From Cristatella mucedo (Eukaryota; Bryozoa; Phylactolaemata; Cristatellidae): a DNA stretch of 64,000 nucleotides. The notes under the pieces were generated by a model. That model did not search any database. It was not told the origin of the DNA and saw nothing but the letters and a program-made list of their open reading frames with translations. The stretch spans positions 1,094,001-1,158,000 of the forward strand of contig WPIO01000089.1 in assembly GCA_009760855.2 (NCBI GenBank). Direction: 5' to 3'. This document shows positions 63,535 through 64,000 of the stretch, piece by piece. The first letter of the stretch is position 1. Each line of letters starts with the position of its first letter. Both the position numbers and the translations under genes were made by a program.

Positions 63535-64000
63535 AACTAATAATAATAATAGTAATAATGCACTTGATAAAGCGCCCTCAGAGAACTTAATCTCTTTCTA
63601 GGCGCTTTATATTTGCTGCAGAGTGAAATGCAATTGAATGGTAAGTAAAATCATGCTTGAAAAACAAACAAAATGAATAACATGGTTAGGGGTGACATGC
63701 ACAGGATCAGCATGCAAATGTGGTTAGTGGCAGCATGCACAGTGTCAGCACGCATAAGCACATCAACGACGAATCACAGGGACCCACTAAATGCTGTCCT
63801 AAATAGGTGTGTTTTAAGTTCCTTTTAAATGTGGTCAGGTCTGGGGATGTTCTGACGCAGGTCGGGAGGGAGTTCCAGGCTTTGCAAGCCAGAGGCCGCC
63901 ATTAATAGGTGGGCTATAGAAGACACGTTTGATTGATCGACTGGTCCATGGTTATGCCAAAGTGGTCGAGCCATGCCGCCGAGCACCGATTTTCTCTCAT
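63535..64000 (-). mobile_element. LINE family B 3' end at right edge
   Basis: Close match to 27690-28050: (TAA)n, GCACTTGATAAAGCGCCCTC, hairpin, AACATGGTTAGGGGTGACAT and CCACTAAATGCTGTCCTAAA. The match weakens after about 63890. It lies upstream of the first seen exon of CHS gene 1. Confidence 0.85.

Overview
This is eukaryotic, almost certainly invertebrate metazoan, nuclear DNA. Genes are split into short exons by introns of 0.1-4.9 kb. The background is full of dinucleotide microsatellites, non-LTR retrotransposon (LINE) pieces and tRNA-derived SINEs. No rRNA, tRNA gene, CRISPR array or bacterial-type operon was seen. The phylum cannot be fixed from the sequence.

The main content is two chitin synthase (CHS) genes, both on the minus strand, head to tail. 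Gene 1 runs from an ATG at 63110 to a TGA at 24758. I could assemble 23 coding exons by matching splice sites, reading phase and the known order of CHS motifs. The exon lengths add up to 4737 nt, an open frame of 1578 codons plus stop. The protein has an N-terminal membrane cluster, the catalytic core (TTDADV, GEDRW, QRRRW), a membrane cluster ending in SWGTR, a low-complexity linker, two SAM domains in tandem, two more membrane segments and a charged tail. Gene 2 starts with an ATG at 14122. Only its first three coding exons lie in the window (13790-14122, 7552-7846, 3482-3565); the rest must lie left of position 1. These three exons have the same phases as exons 1-3 of gene 1 but a diverged sequence, so the pair is an old tandem duplication.

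Layout: 1-3.0 kb, three degenerate copies of LINE family A; 3.5-14.1 kb, gene 2 exons in AT-rich introns; 14.2-24.2 kb, intergenic DNA with a hairpin, LINE-B pieces, SINEs, long CT tracts and a CpG-rich 206-208 bp tandem duplication with CCAAT/CACCC-like motifs; 24.2-63.2 kb, gene 1; 63.5-64 kb, a LINE-B 3' end. A LINE-A copy with an intact 1078-residue endonuclease/reverse transcriptase ORF lies in intron 3 of gene 1, antisense to the gene. All seven LINE-A copies are on the plus strand.

CHS is an integral membrane enzyme that polymerises UDP-GlcNAc into chitin and extrudes it. SAM domains are protein-interaction modules, so gene 1 probably encodes a synthase that oligomerises or binds a scaffold. 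All exon boundaries are predicted from sequence alone, without transcripts.
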